Origin: Pagrus major
Lineage: Eukaryota; Chordata; Actinopteri; Spariformes; Sparidae
Assembly (NCBI RefSeq): GCF_040436345.1
Contig: NC_133218.1
Coordinates: 28,850,710-28,914,709 of the forward strand
Length of the DNA: 64,000 nucleotides
Direction of reading: 5' to 3'
In this document: positions 21,875 through 33,712 of the stretch, one piece after another
Layout: every line of letters begins with the position of its first letter
How positions within the stretch are numbered: position 1 is the first letter of the stretch
Made by a program: the position numbers and the translations under genes
The notes under the pieces: generated by a model
What the model was told of the DNA's origin: nothing
Database searches by the model: none
What the model saw: only the letters and a program-made list of their open reading frames with translations

Positions 21875-24800
21875 CTCCATGTCCTCTGTAGAGTGAGAGC
21901 CTATGCTAATGATTTCCCAAAAAAGTGTGTTGTGGAAACTCACTAGTCAAAAATAAGGAATTAACAGCTGAATCATGGTTTTGGCAGTGTGTTTGGAAAA
22001 AAGTGTATACCTTGAATTAATGGCACTACAACAGTAGACATAGCTTTAAGCAAGAAGCAAACCACAATGTTTTGTTATTCGTCCAAAGACGAATAACAAA
22101 ATAACTGCAGCATTATGCCATCGTAAAAAAAAAAAATGTACATGTATCATGACATGTGCAACACATCCATCTTGATGAAAAAAAAAATGCCTCATGGCAC
22201 AAGTCTCCTTGTGTGTAAGAAGTACTTCTAAATGAATTATTAGTTCATTAGTGACTTTGGAAGATACGAACAAAGCAGAACCACCAACTTCAGTCAGTCA
22301 ACTGTCTTCAGTCAATAACCTTTGAAACGTGATAATAGAAAATTAGCTTTACAACAGGTCTAATCTCAACCCATCAATCAAAAGCAGTTATTTGCAGGTC
22401 AGATGAAAGTTCAATATTTAGGGTGTTGTTGACAGTGGAGCTTGACGAACTTCACCGAAAAGTCATTAAGCATTAGAAGGTCATTCTGACTGACTAAATG
22501 TTGCAAAAGAAGGATTTTGTCGCTGAAAAACACACTCGAACCTCTTTTTGCTCACTGTGAAGGTTCCTGCAGGAAACTTTTGGAAAAGTCCACAATCACT
22601 ACATTAATAATGGTGAATTTGATATAGGGCTGCATAGTTCAAAGATTTATTCATAACGTTGACATTTGAATTCTAAATCAACATTTGGATGCTGCACAGC
22701 TTTTATTAATATTATATTTTTTTATTTTGCATGTGTATTTCTTCTGTTTAAACCTTGGTATTTCTGCACGGTTGGAGATAAAGATTAGGCTACACTATTA
22801 TTAGTATTATACTACTTGTAGATTTAGATTCCAGTGGGGACTTCATAGGATTGTTTCCAACTGCCGAACGTTGGAAAGTCCAAAAGTCAACATTCAGAGT
22901 TTAAGAGAAAACCTCAATAACCCTGATGTGATAGGCAAATTCTGTGTAATTCAATGTGTGCGTTACTATTTTTAGATTAAGACATCCATGAAAATTTTGG
23001 ATGTGTCTTGGATGAGTTTATAAATCATACAGTAATTTAACATGGTCAGTGGTTTCCGAAAATCAAAGTAAGCTATAATATGATACGCAAATTAAGTTAT
23101 AAAATAAACTGCAGATTGGTATAAGGAAAGAGAGAGGGGGAGAGAGAGGGGCAGGGATCACAAATGACTGGAGGTATTGAAGCCACACCATTAGCATAAA
23201 TATGAATTGTTGGACAACCAACAGAGAAAGCCTGCGTGGAGGGCCAAAGAATGGACAAATTGTTCCGACTTCATCGAGACACTGTCCAGAAAAATGACTA
23301 ATAGATTTGCATTACATTTAGTTTAATCAGGCTAATTCATTCTGTTTGGTTTAACAGTGTTTTAAGTCACAACTACGATCCAAAGTCACAAGCATTCTCA
23401 TCAAAGGTTGGAGAAACACATTTTCAGTGAATGTATATTTATTTTGACATATTTTTGGGGCAAAATCCTGAATCTTAAAGTAGGGGTTTTAGTGGGTATG
23501 TTTGTCTTATCTGTGGTGCATCTTATGTTGAAAATAAGAAGACAAATTAAACTTAATGCAGCTTTGAATTTGAGCCAGTACAGTTACCTATAGAGGTCAT
23601 TCAGTCGTCACCCGCCCCTCACTTCTGAAATGCGAGAGCCTTTTGTGCCCTCCTTTCCTCCTCCCCCCTCTCTCTCTCTTTCTCTCTGTCTCTCTCTCTT
23701 TCTCTCTCCCTCTCTCCCTCCCTCTCTGCCTCTCTGCCACAGACTCACAACACACACATACACACACACACTTCTCTTGTTCTGTGATCAGCTGAGCAGC
23801 ATGAAAACGACACTCGCTGAAGAGAGGTAGAGTGTCTTCCGTGGTCTCTTGTTATTCTGGCTTGCTTTTCACTCTCACTCTCATTTTCACTCTTGCTTAC
23901 CTGTTTAACAAATGTATTTTGTTCCTCAGATCAGATTATGTATTTAATTGTCCTCGTTAATGATTATAGAAGTCATTGCAACAGTCGCAGTACAGTCACA
24001 GCTCTGTATAGTATGGTGTTTCCTACCTGTTTTTTGTACTTTGCCAGATCACATTTTGGGGTCTTCTGTCGTGTTCAGGAACAAGCCTGGGGAATAGTTT
24101 CAGCCTGGTTTCAAAACCTTATTGAGCCAAGTTCCTTGATAGATTACATGACAAAACTGAAGTGATAAAAGTTTGAAAAAAGCATGCACTTTACTTAAAC
24201 TGAAAGTCTCTCTTTGTCTGTCTCTCTGCAGATTGCTGAGGCCTTTGTCCTTCATGAAGACTGTATCCTTATCATTATATCTGTGTGTTGGGGTTGGGCG
24301 TTGGGGCGCAGCTTTTATTTTAATTTATGCTAAGTATGTCATAAACTTCTCCTGTGTACTTAACTTGCTGCTTGCCTGCTTGTCCATACATGTGTTTTTA
24401 TTATGCTTTCTCCCTCTGGCTAACTACTGCTCTATTTTAATCTGTATTATTTCACACACTGCACTAAGATCCTAAGGATTTGGATGGACTTGTAACAGTT
24501 AGCTTACAGTGGATTACTTGTGGCCTCACTTACTTTAAAGACAGTGAGGTTTAAAAGAGAGCAAGAGAAAGAGTAGACCGAGTGGACAGGGACTACTGTG
24601 AAGAGAAGGGGATAAGAGAAAATGCTGAAGCATAAAGACAAAATAAAGCAAGATAAAGTGAACAACATGAAGACGGGTAATTACAGAAGATCAAATGGAT
24701 TTTAAAAAACTATTACAGCTTGTTGCCAAAACAAGGCACTTGATGAGGAAAGATTGCTGCATTTACCGATAATTTCTGAGAAAATAATGATTATCAGTGC

Positions 24801-27800
24801 TTAATAATCCCAAGATCTCTTTTAGTGAATTAAAATCAAACTATCCAGTTGAACTTTTTGGCTGTTTACAAAGCAAAAGGTTCTTTTATCATCATGATTA
24901 CTTATGGGTCATTATGTAGACCCTCATCCTTAACCAAAGAACCTTCTGTTTTGAAATTAAAATGTTGAATGTCACTGTACAGGCACACACACAAGCTGAA
25001 TACAGGAACGAGAGACCCTCATACTAATGCACTCAAAGAATTACAGACACTAAAGTATAAAACTAAGTAGGAAGAAATGAATAAGAAAGGCAGGAGAGTG
25101 AGCCTGATAAATACATGGACATTTTGACAATTTTTAATCAGAGGAAAGAGATGCAGTGAGAGGGAAGAGATAAGAGAGTCAGAGAGAAGTGAGAGCTAGC
25201 TTAGCTTTGTCAGGCATGTATAGAGAGTTAGTTAGACAGGCAGAGAGAGAGAGAAAGCATTGAGCCATGTCAAAGAAGGATTGTGTTTTGGCTCCTCATA
25301 TCCATAAACATGAGACACTGCATCCTGGAGTGCTTTCTCCTTCTATCTCTTTTGGCCTGACTCTGTTTCCTCCTCTTTCTGTCTCTGTTTGTCCTCGTAT
25401 TTTGTCATTCTCAGTTTCTTTTGTCCATTTACCTCTGTCCGCTGCAATGGTTGGTGAGAGTTTTAGAGTTGTGAGTAGTGCTCTACAGGGCCTGTTATGT
25501 ATTGTGTGTGTATATGTGTTTCTTAACCTGTGATGTTCAGACCAGCGGGCATTATGGTGCATCCAACTAGAGAGACTCTACCACCAGAGAGTATTGGACA
25601 ACCTGAATGCATTACAGAAACAGTGGGGTAATGCTTTCACACACATGCATCCGATGCATACATACACAAATGTATTGAATATTTTTGCCTGTGTAACAAA
25701 ATGCTTACATCTATATTACAAATAATATTTGTAATATAGATTTAAAGTGTTTCTTTCTCCGGATGCTGTCTTAAGCAGGAGAGTTGAAACTTTTAATCTG
25801 TTTTGGGGCGTCTCTAAAAATAGAAGCTACAGAAATAGGAGTTTAAGTTCATATAATAATTTTATATAGACCACACACTTGTAAAAGAAATAAGTCTTGC
25901 ACTTGAAATTGAGCCTTAGAGGTTTCTTTAAATATGAGTGAATATCATCTTTGTCATTGTATGAAGCATACGACTACTCAACAGTATAACTGCAGCCTCT
26001 GTGTCTCCCAGTAATGTATATTTGATGTAGCTTCAGTGATCACAGGATGGAAATTCCATCAGTAAAGATTTAAGATTATGGACCCAGATAATATTTATAT
26101 TTTTATTACTTACAGGGGATCTCAGCTAATAGTTGTATCCATGCTTTTAACTGTATCTCTCTGTGTCTCTCCGTCTCTCTTAGAGAGCCAGTGTAGAAAG
26201 ACCTCCCCGGACCTGGCAACCCAACATCTGGACACTCTTAAACACATCTGCCAGACGCACAGTCGGTCAGTCTGCATGCATCTGTGTGTATGTGTTTGTG
26301 TGTGTGTGTGTCCATGTCCTCTTTAGATTGACATTTCTTTTCTTTTTATTGTTTATATGACCTGAACCACTAGATTTTTTTGAAAGGTACTGCTTTTTGT
26401 AGTCTCAAGAACGCTCTAAGAACCGCAGTAGGAACGAGGAAAATGTGCCTTATTGTTCTGCTGAAGTCAAGATGACCCTAAAAATAGTTTAAACCAGAAA
26501 TCACTCCAACATTTTGAGAAATATTGTTATTTACTGTTTTAACTAGAGTCAGACAGTGGTGATCAGTTAGCCTAGCTTCATCAGAGGCTTAAAAATACAC
26601 CTTCCTATGGTTAACAAGATACACATTTTATTTCAGCATTGTGTCTTGTTAATTAACAAACTACTCACCAAGTACATGCAAGATTGCATGACTTTTATAC
26701 AGAACTATAATTGTGTACAAATTTGACAAATCCTCTCTGAGAGGCTGCACATAGTCACTCCACTTAGCAACTTGTGGTCAAGAAATCCTTATCCTTCTTT
26801 TGTATCTGAAACAAATGAGATAAGAGTAAATAAGACAGCTATGGATTTATAGGAATACATATTTTTTCACTTAAAACTGAGCAAAGTTGTTTTGCCATTT
26901 TTTGTCTTTATACACTTTTCCATAACTGGTATATATAAGGGATGCACAGAGATAAAAACTGATAGTGATGTTTTCTTCTTACGTAAAGATTTTATACAAG
27001 CATATTTTTATCTAAGTGTCGCACTCTTTGATGATACATTATGTACATATATACGCTACGTGTGGTGACATATTTGAATGTTGAACATGATAATCAGTTG
27101 GCTGCAAATTTGCATATTAACTTCTATTGTGCTCTGTAATACAGTGTGTGTTGTGTGTGTGTGGCTGTGTTGATTGTTGAGGAGTGTGTGATGTGTGTCT
27201 GTTGTGGTGTGTGCTCATGCAAGTGTAACAAATCAGTCAGGTGAAGCCCACCTTGGCGTTTTTCAATATTTAATAGGAAGTCCTCAGTGTAATACAGCTG
27301 CCAGACACACACCCATTCACACTATACACACATGCACTTTATGTATGTGCCTAGGCAGGTGTGTGTGTGGTGTGTGTGTGTGTGTTTATGTGTCTGTTTG
27401 TATGTATATCTGTGTGTGTGGTGTGGTAGTGCAGTGATAGTTTAAACATATGTGTCTTTGCTGCTGCTGCACTTTCAGACATTTGAGCCATCACACTGCT
27501 AGGGTTTCATTCGCCTAACTCAGACACACACACACACACACACACACGCACGCACACACACACACACACACACGCATATACACAGAGTGTCACTCATACA
27601 CACATGCACACTCACGTTGTTATAGCCAAGGAAATGTGTTCGGGCTAATTTTAGATGGGGAGAGTAGAGAAGGGTCAACCATCTTTCACGTCTTCATTTA
27701 CTAAAACCAAGAACAACCAACACTCTCACCATCTCACTCTGTCTCTCTTACTCTCTTCTGTTCATAGACCGAGAGCTAAAGATGACGTGGTAAGACCTTT

Positions 27801-30800
27801 ATCTTTTTTATTGTCTGTGTTTGAGAAAGAATGTACATATGTATATAAAAAGCTGAATGAGTGTGCATTTTGCATTTTGAGTGATTCATGTTACATGTAA
27901 AATATTGATGTGTTGAGTGTGCATGCATTCATGATTTAGATTTTTAATAAAGTGTAACTTGCAAATTACTAATCTGTGTAGTGTATGTAAATGTGATAAT
28001 GTATCTCTGTACTGACTGTATTTATTTGTGTGTGTGCACAGTCTGCATCTCTTGATGTTTTGAGGCCTACATTAGAAGAAGGTGGTGCACTGTTTCCATG
28101 TACCACAGGTGAGTCAGTGGGTGCATATCTGTTGACCGCTGGAAAATGTAATTCGTTTAAAAGTAGGAATGTCATACCTCGAGGTCCACTTACTAACTTT
28201 TTCTGGAGCTTTCAACTTAAAGGAGAATGAACTCTCAGCTGCAGTTGAAAGTTTGGGGGCAAAAAACTAGTAAGAGGACCTTAAGTCAACAATGAAATTT
28301 CACAATTATGGTACAAAATGCCTTGAAAACTGCTTGGTTGTAATGTAATTCATATGCAATTTGTAGTGATTAGGCCAGGGAAAGCCAAACGATCGGTAAG
28401 TCGCTGAAAGCTCTTATTTAAAGGGACAGTTCACCCCAGAATCAAAAGGACACATGTTTCATCTTATCTGTACTGCTATTTATCCATCTAGATTGTTAGT
28501 GAGTTGCTAAGTTTTAGAGATATCGGCTGTAGAGATTTCTGCCTTTTCTTGAGTATAATGGAACAAGATGACCTTGTCGTGAAAAGTATAATGTAGTCAC
28601 TATTTTCTTTTTTATTGCACTACCCTAAATCACAGCACAGAAGGAAGCATGCATCTACATATGGACAAGCAACTTGTGACAGTGCGGGATGTTAACATTA
28701 ATGGTGTCCTCCTCTGCTGAGCTGTAATGTTACCTAACTTAGTTAGCTAGCCTCTCATCCATGAGTAGATGCATGTTTCCTTCTACGTGTTGATATGGTT
28801 GGTGGATGTAGTTTGGTAGAAAGAAAATAGTTCCTAGTTTTGTTATATTCATTTGCTCTGACATTTTGCATGTTCTTAGTGAAATGTTTTATTGATCAGA
28901 CATCAGGGCAATGTTTGAGTTTCATGGTAGTTTCATTTCATACAACACAACAGTCTCACTAAAAGACAGAATAAACATGTTCTGTCAACACAGTATTGCT
29001 CAACTGCTTCCCCACACTTCTAAATGCTCTGATTATATGAGCTTGATAAAAGGTTTTCATGCACTGGAGAGATTGACATTTTTTTCCAGTTGGTTGTTCA
29101 TAATTTAAGGAAATCTTAAAACTGTTACATCCACAAGTTTCAGGAATTGGATACATGGAAAATAAGATGCAAGCAGCTCCTGTTTCATTGTGTAGTGTGT
29201 TGAAAAGACGTATTTTAAGAGGTTTTATTTCTGTATAGGATCTCTGGTTTATATCTGAGAGCAGATCTCCCTGCCTATGGTAAACAGATCAGTGTTTCTA
29301 CTGACATAAAGCTCTGCTCTCCTTCTTTTCTTCATGCAGCCCGTCAGGTCGACGATGGCATGGAGCAGAGAGCTGAAGACTCCTCCCATTCTCAGAGCAG
29401 CCGCCCAGTCGTACCCTCCATTAATTTAACTGATGGGCTCAAATCCCCTGAGATCTCTGAGAAGGACAGGGAAGACCCAGACAGAGAATTAGAGGGAAGG
29501 GACAGTTTCCATAGATCTCAGCTGACTGACAGGCAGGGCAGCAACAGAGGGGGAGGAGAGGCGGAAGGAGGGGTAGGATACACCATTCCAGTCATAGGAA
29601 ATGCACTGCACCCCTCGTCATCTGGAGAAATGGATCAGTCCAAACCCGCAGAGCAGCAGGGAGGAGATTTAGGTCTAGCACAGGAAAAGGAGGAAAGAAG
29701 AGAAGAGGAGGAGGGGGACGTGGAGGAGGCAGCCGAGGCTCTGGAGATGGAAGAGGAGGGAGAGGATGAAGAGGAGGAGAAGCAGAAGGAAAGAGGTTCC
29801 CCTCTTTGTCAGGAAGCTCTCCCTGTGGAGACTCTGGTCAGTGGGGCAGAGGTGGAGGCACAACAGCTGCACCAGGAAGCCCTCGCTGAAGAGAAGGTAT
29901 ATTTATCAGTATTACTGATATTTTACCAAATATTAAAAAATTAAATCAAAGTACTGTAAATGTAGAGAAATCCAGTCGTTATGTGAAGTCTGTCCTCTGT
30001 GTTATCTGTGAGTTGTTTGTTTTGGCAGTAATTTTACACTGTAGTTCCCTGTAACTGTGTCACCAGGAACAGTATTATAGTTGTTTACTTCTGTTAATGA
30101 GGTTTGAGTTGTGTTTCTTCTTAGTCATGGTGGTGATTGCAGCTCACGCTAACTACTCACTTCCACTATTTGTCTTTAATAAACCATTGTTGCTTTTCTT
30201 GGAAATGTGAAAAGGATCACTTCCTCTATTTCCGATCATTCCTGGTGATTACCTCACCTAACTCGCATAAGTTTTAATGGCTTCAATCAGAATTGTGTTA
30301 AAGTTCTTCAACAGAAAGTAGAACAACAAAAAGGATTACTGTCTCCATAACCGTAGCTTGGTATTTTAGTTATAATTGAATTTCATTATCGCTACAGGAG
30401 AGCACTGAAACCTGCCTGCACCAGGAGGCCCACCTTTCTCAAGAGGCCCATATGAGGCAGCAGGAGCAGGGTGAGGAGGAGGAAGAGGATGAGTACGAGT
30501 ACGAAGTAGAACAGGCTGACATCATCAGAGAAGCTGCCTCACTGGATGACATGGCTAAGCTCATCACTGTAGAGGAGGTGTGTACATCATCATGCTTCTC
30601 TGTCACTCTCCCTTACTCATCCACAGTGGAAGAGTAAGCTCATCAGACTTTACATGTGTTAGGTGCAACTTATATTAAATTTAATTTAAGATTTAAGTCT
30701 TTTTTTTAAATTATTTATAGGCATATTTTAATATTTTTGCATGATTGCAGGTGTGCATGTATGTAGTGTTAGGATTATTTTGTACAGGTATGCCTATAAC

Positions 30801-32735
30801 CTGGCGTGATTTGTTGCATTATATCTTCCTGAAAGTCTCAACAATAAAACACTGGCAGAACCAAAAACACATTTTAGCTTTAAACTGGTGTTTTGATGAC
30901 TATTTATAGAAATAGACTATAAAGGATGCAGATGTAATCGACAGCACAGGGCCTGGTTCAGCCCTAATGCTATTACCTATCCATTACCTTGACAGCCAGG
31001 CAGTGGATTTGTTTTGTGGATGTGGAAGCAAATGTAACATTTAACCCTGGTATGCTGAGAGAAAGGTAGGAGAACTGGATATGTCATGCAGTGTGTCATG
31101 CACTTGGAAGCAGTAGGTCATTTTGGTTCCCTGTTTGAGATCCTTGTGATGGGTTCACTTAAGGTGCAGAATTTAAACAGCATCTTTTTCAACAAATAAC
31201 GAAGAAATTGTGTCTTCTTTTTGGTCCCACACTATGTTAAATGTTTCTATCTACGAGGAATCAAACTCTAAATAGGGTATAGACATACAGTAGAATGGTG
31301 TCTGTAGTGTTTATTTCACTACAGAGGGAAAAGATGTGCTTTAAAATTTTACCAATCAGATTTTTGAAGATTTAGACTCATAGCACTTTGTGTCAGGCAG
31401 CACCAGGTGGATGATGACATTATGACTACATGATGTAACGATAAGCAGAGCGATTGCTAAATACGACAGGGACTCCAAAGTTCATTTGTAGTCGTATTAT
31501 GTGTTTTTAACCCTTTGTGTTGAGCCTGGGATGATCATTCGGTCCAATGTGCAAAATTTGTCTCATAGGAAAGGAGTGTCTATTACTGTAAGACTGACTG
31601 TAAATCTGTCAGGGAGCATTGTTAGTGTTAGTGAGGTTTAAAGTTTGTTGCTGCTGACTGTGTGATGTACTGACACCTGGTGGACATGGCTGATGAGGAA
31701 CACCCTTTCTTAGTTCTCTCTCATAGACAATGTTGTCAGTGTATTAAATTAGATCAAACTGTATTTTATGTAAATATTAATAATGCTTCTGTTAACATAT
31801 GTGTCCATGCCTCCTAACATCTCTTTGTTTATGTTTTTTCCCTTCTCAGATGTCTCCTGCCTCTGGCCTGGTCTCCATACTGAAGAAGCGGAGTCTTGGC
31901 GTGGACAATGTGAGTGTGTCTGCCACCTCAGAGCCCCGACCTGACAAAACCCCTGCCAAAAGACGCGTCCGCTTCAGAGTCCCTGATGACGCCTATGAGC
32001 ACGGTTAGTTTGTGTGTTTTTTGTAACATTGAATGAGTTAAAGGTCCAGTGTGTAGGATTTAAGGGCATTGAATAACAGAAATTGAATTTATTATTCCAA
32101 ATTGTGTTTTTACTAGTTAATAATTATCTGAAACTAAGATTTTTTGTGTTTTGTTTACCCTGGAATGAGCCTTTAATATGTACAGAGTAGAGCCTTTGTT
32201 GAAACTTCGTTGTCCAAATTAAATGACAGCGCACTAAAACAGTAAACTATAACCTAAGTAAGTAGGTAAGTAACTATGAGTAAAAAAAACAAACTATACA
32301 AATAGAACACATTATTATGTTCTGTAAAACATGAGAAGAGAGGGGTATTCAGTTATATTCAATCTGCAACCTCACCACTAGATGCCACTAAATCCTACAT
32401 ACTGGACATTTGGTGTAGGCTAGGTAACCTACACCAAATTTACAAATCCATTGCGACAATAAAATGTCTAGAAATAATTGATGAACTCCAACGCCCTGCC
32501 TCCCTCCCTTTGTTCCTCTTCTATAGATGTTGGCGGTGGGGACTCCTGCCTTCTTCTCTTCCTGCTATGTCTGGTTACCGTAGTGATCAGTGTGGGTGGC
32601 ACCGCCCTTTACTGTGCTCTGGGCGATGCCCACTCCTCAGTCTGTCAGGACTTCTCCAGAAATGCAGACTTCTACATTGGCCAGATACAGCGTGGAATAT
32701 CTCACATCCAGCATTGGTTCGGCCCCGGTTCATAG
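18496..32735 (+). CDS. cnst: Consortin (connexin-sorting protein), complete, 12 coding exons
   Basis: Coding exons: 18496-18508, 18804-19190, 20671-21383, 24232-24262, 25541-25627, 26184-26265, 27768-27789, 28042-28108, 29340-29896, 30398-30577, 31850-32003, 32527-32735. They total 2502 nt, 833 aa (human 725). Consortin is a trans-Golgi/plasma-membrane protein that binds connexins and promotes their delivery to the cell surface. Recognition rests on three blocks: LHQIAEAFVLHEDYQRALWC then IQLERLYHQRVLDNL (about 369-404; human LHQIAESYFQEEDYEKAMKF); ASLDDMAK ... SGLVSILKKRS ... KRRVRFRVPDD; and a C-terminal membrane segment (about 773-796) starting just after GGGDSC, followed by a short lumenal tail ending WFGPGS. 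Acidic Glu tracts lie near residues 62-101 and in exons 29340-29896 and 30398-30577. Residues 134-371 hold a Ser/Thr/Pro-rich insert. The ATG at 18496 has G at +4; its frame is closed upstream by TAA at 18439 and by a TGA. Confidence 0.94.
19191..20670 (+). other. cnst intron with transposon family A copy 3
   Basis: It contains a short CA-rich tract around 19860-20000 and a MITE copy at 20183-20454. Otherwise nothing is recognised. Confidence 0.55.
20183..20454. mobile_element. Non-autonomous DNA transposon (MITE), family A copy 3
   Basis: The left terminus TTAGAGCTGCATTGATTA and right terminus TTAGTTGCAGGCCTAA are inverted relatives (AGAGCTGCA against GGCCTGCAA). Internal blocks such as CAACTATTTTGATAATCGAT match the 17.0 and 59.5 kb copies. 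Confidence 0.75.
20671..21383 (+). CDS. cnst: cnst exon 4 (coding numbering 3): Ser/Thr/Pro-rich repeat exon
   Basis: This 713-nt exon encodes residues 134-371 of consortin. The middle is a mucin-like Ser/Thr/Pro/Ala sequence with irregular repeats around a TGP core (TTGPI, TTGPL, TTGPA, TTGPV and ATGPI, plus one AGP). The DNA shows the matching degenerate motif ACAGG(A/G)CC. Only the last residues, LPQYLHQ, align with human consortin (ALPLCLHQ). No signal peptide precedes it, so by topology it should face the cytosol. Its function is unknown. Confidence 0.85.
21846..21874 (+). repeat. (TG)n microsatellite
   Basis: About 14 uninterrupted TG units in a cnst intron. Confidence 0.95.
22070..22101. 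repeat. Perfect 14-bp inverted repeat, 4-nt loop
   Basis: TTTTGTTATTCGTC (22070-22083), loop CAAA, then its exact reverse complement (22088-22101). It lies in a cnst intron. Confidence 0.9.
23644..23738 (+). repeat. CT-rich low-complexity tract
   Basis: Nearly pure pyrimidine, mostly TC and CCT units. Open frames over it are composition artefacts. Confidence 0.9.
24232..24262 (+). CDS. cnst: cnst 31-nt microexon
   Basis: It encodes IAEAFVLHED plus the first base of Tyr and fits exactly between LHQ and YQRALWCIQLERLYH, matching human IAESYFQEEDYEKAM. The acceptor is TCTCTCTGCAG. The donor GTATCC is weak at +4 to +6. The exon is needed for the frame, since its length is not a multiple of three. 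Confidence 0.88.
24263..25540 (+). other. cnst intron: nothing recognised
   Basis: Purine-rich patches (GAGA around 25140-25260) and no recognisable repeat family or exon. Confidence 0.5.
25709..25741. repeat. Perfect 16-bp palindrome with 1-nt centre
   Basis: ATCTATATTACAAATA, one A, then the exact reverse complement. It lies about 80 bp into the intron after the exon at 25541-25627. Confidence 0.9.
26266..27767 (+). other. cnst intron with TG and CA microsatellites
   Basis: TG-rich runs are at 26285-26312, about 27140-27220 and 27359-27425, and a CA run with CG interruptions is at about 27523-27574. No exon is seen until the 22-nt microexon. Confidence 0.65.
27768..27789 (+). CDS. cnst: cnst 22-nt microexon
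   Basis: It encodes the last base of Arg followed by PRAKDDV, linking the exons at 26184-26265 (phase 2) and 28042-28108 (phase 0). Acceptor TTCATAG and donor GTAAGA are good. Without it the downstream consortin frame is lost, which supports its use. Confidence 0.75.
28109..29339 (+). other. cnst intron containing a foldback transposon copy
   Basis: About 28419-28842 is the mobile element listed separately. The rest is plain AT-rich intron. Confidence 0.6.
28419..28842. mobile_element. Truncated long-inverted-repeat transposon copy
   Basis: It begins AAAGGGACAGTTCACCCC, a terminus I recognise from percomorph genomes. In the middle, GAAGGAAGCATGCATCTAC and GTAGATGCATGTTTCCTTC are inverted partners. 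A GGTAGAAAGAAAATAGTTCC block follows. The right-hand terminus is missing, so the copy is truncated. Confidence 0.6.
29897..31849 (+). other. cnst introns around exon 30398-30577
   Basis: The introns are 29897-30397 and 30578-31849. No repeat or exon beyond the host exon was recognised. Confidence 0.5.
32040..32411. mobile_element. MITE with 23-bp terminal inverted repeats, in the last cnst intron
   Basis: The left end is AAAGGTCCAGTGTGTAGGAT continuing TTA. The right end, reverse-complemented, matches it at 21 of 23 positions. The internal ATGAGCCTTTAATATGTACA and CAACCTCACCACTAGATGCC blocks are typical of a percomorph family. The copy covers most of the 523-bp intron. Confidence 0.8.
32408..32439. 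repeat. Perfect 12-bp inverted repeat, 8-nt loop
   Basis: ATTTGGTGTAGG (32408-32419) and its exact reverse complement (32428-32439). It overlaps the right end of the MITE and lies about 90 bp before the final cnst exon. Confidence 0.85.
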
Positions 32736-33545
32736 CAGCAAACAATTTATCAACATTGTGGTTCCACTGGCCTGACCGTTCATCACTGCAGGGCCCAGCA
32801 GTTCCTGCTACTTCCTGAGACAATGTCTTTTGAGGTAATTGTGCCAGGCGGCTGCTATCGTCCCTGTGGCTGTGTGGAGCAAGTGGCTATTATGCTGTGT
32901 AATTGGCTAAACAATTATATCAGCCTGCTCTCCTGCATTTTTAATGCTCTTTGAATACAAAAGCAGGGTTCACTGAGATTAAGAGTCAATAGTTTGAAAG
33001 GGAAAGCAGAACAGAGAGGGAAAGATAATAACTGGAGAATGGAGACTGCATAAGAGAAGAGGAAGAATGGACCTTTCTCAATCCTGTCCAGATTAAATAG
33101 GTTAGATATTCTCAAGCTAGGTTTTTTAGAGTCCTGTTGAACACAAGTTCACTGTCAGCCACTGACACTCAAGTTTCAAAAATCACTGGTAAATGAATCA
33201 ACCATGGCTGGATACAAACTTTCACTGACTCACACTGGACTACAAGACTGCAGTTATGAAAAAGTACTAAGTAATTACAGCTACAACCCGCTGAGATGTA
33301 AAAAAAAAAAAAAAAGATATATAATGTATAGTTTGTTAACTGAGTGGACAGAGATGCTCTCTCCACACACACTGCACAAATGGGAAGTGCCGCAATGGGC
33401 ATTTTACAAACCGCTGCAACCACTAGTGTTGCTTTTATTGTTGACTTTTTTAAATCACAAATGAAATTTTAACATTAGCAAACTGTTCTGATGTCTACTA
33501 CTTGGAATGAAATCATTATGTCTTAATCATGTCTTAATCAACATT

Positions 33546-33712
33546 TGAATGAATGTTTGGAGTTTAATGTTTGCTTTCAGTCATCTGTGGGGCATTTATA
33601 TATTGTCAAAAAAAAAAAGGTTATTTTGGTAATGATCAACATTGAGCTGCTAATGGACAACAGGCACATCAAATATGTCACAGGGGGGGAAATTATCATT
33701 ATTTTATTGCAA
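33546..33712 (+). repeat. Dispersed repeat, copy 1 of a local pair
   Basis: It shares the blocks GAATGAAT, GGAGTTTA, TTTGCTTTC, ATTTATATATTGTCA, GAGCTGCTAATGG, TCAAATATG and TTTATTGCAA, in the same order and orientation, with 37510-37687. I do not recognise the family. Confidence 0.75.

Larger units (their letters stand above)
21384..24231 (+). other. cnst intron before the 31-nt microexon
   Basis: It holds a (TG)n tract at 21846-21874, a perfect 14-bp hairpin at 22070-22101, and a CT-rich tract at 23644-23738. A short segment near 22625 starting AGGGCTGCATAG resembles a transposon end. No other exon was recognised. Confidence 0.55.

Noticed and set aside
27523-27593. CRISPR-like regular repetition
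   Set aside because: Simple CA/CG alternation without unique spacers in a eukaryotic intron. No array is present.
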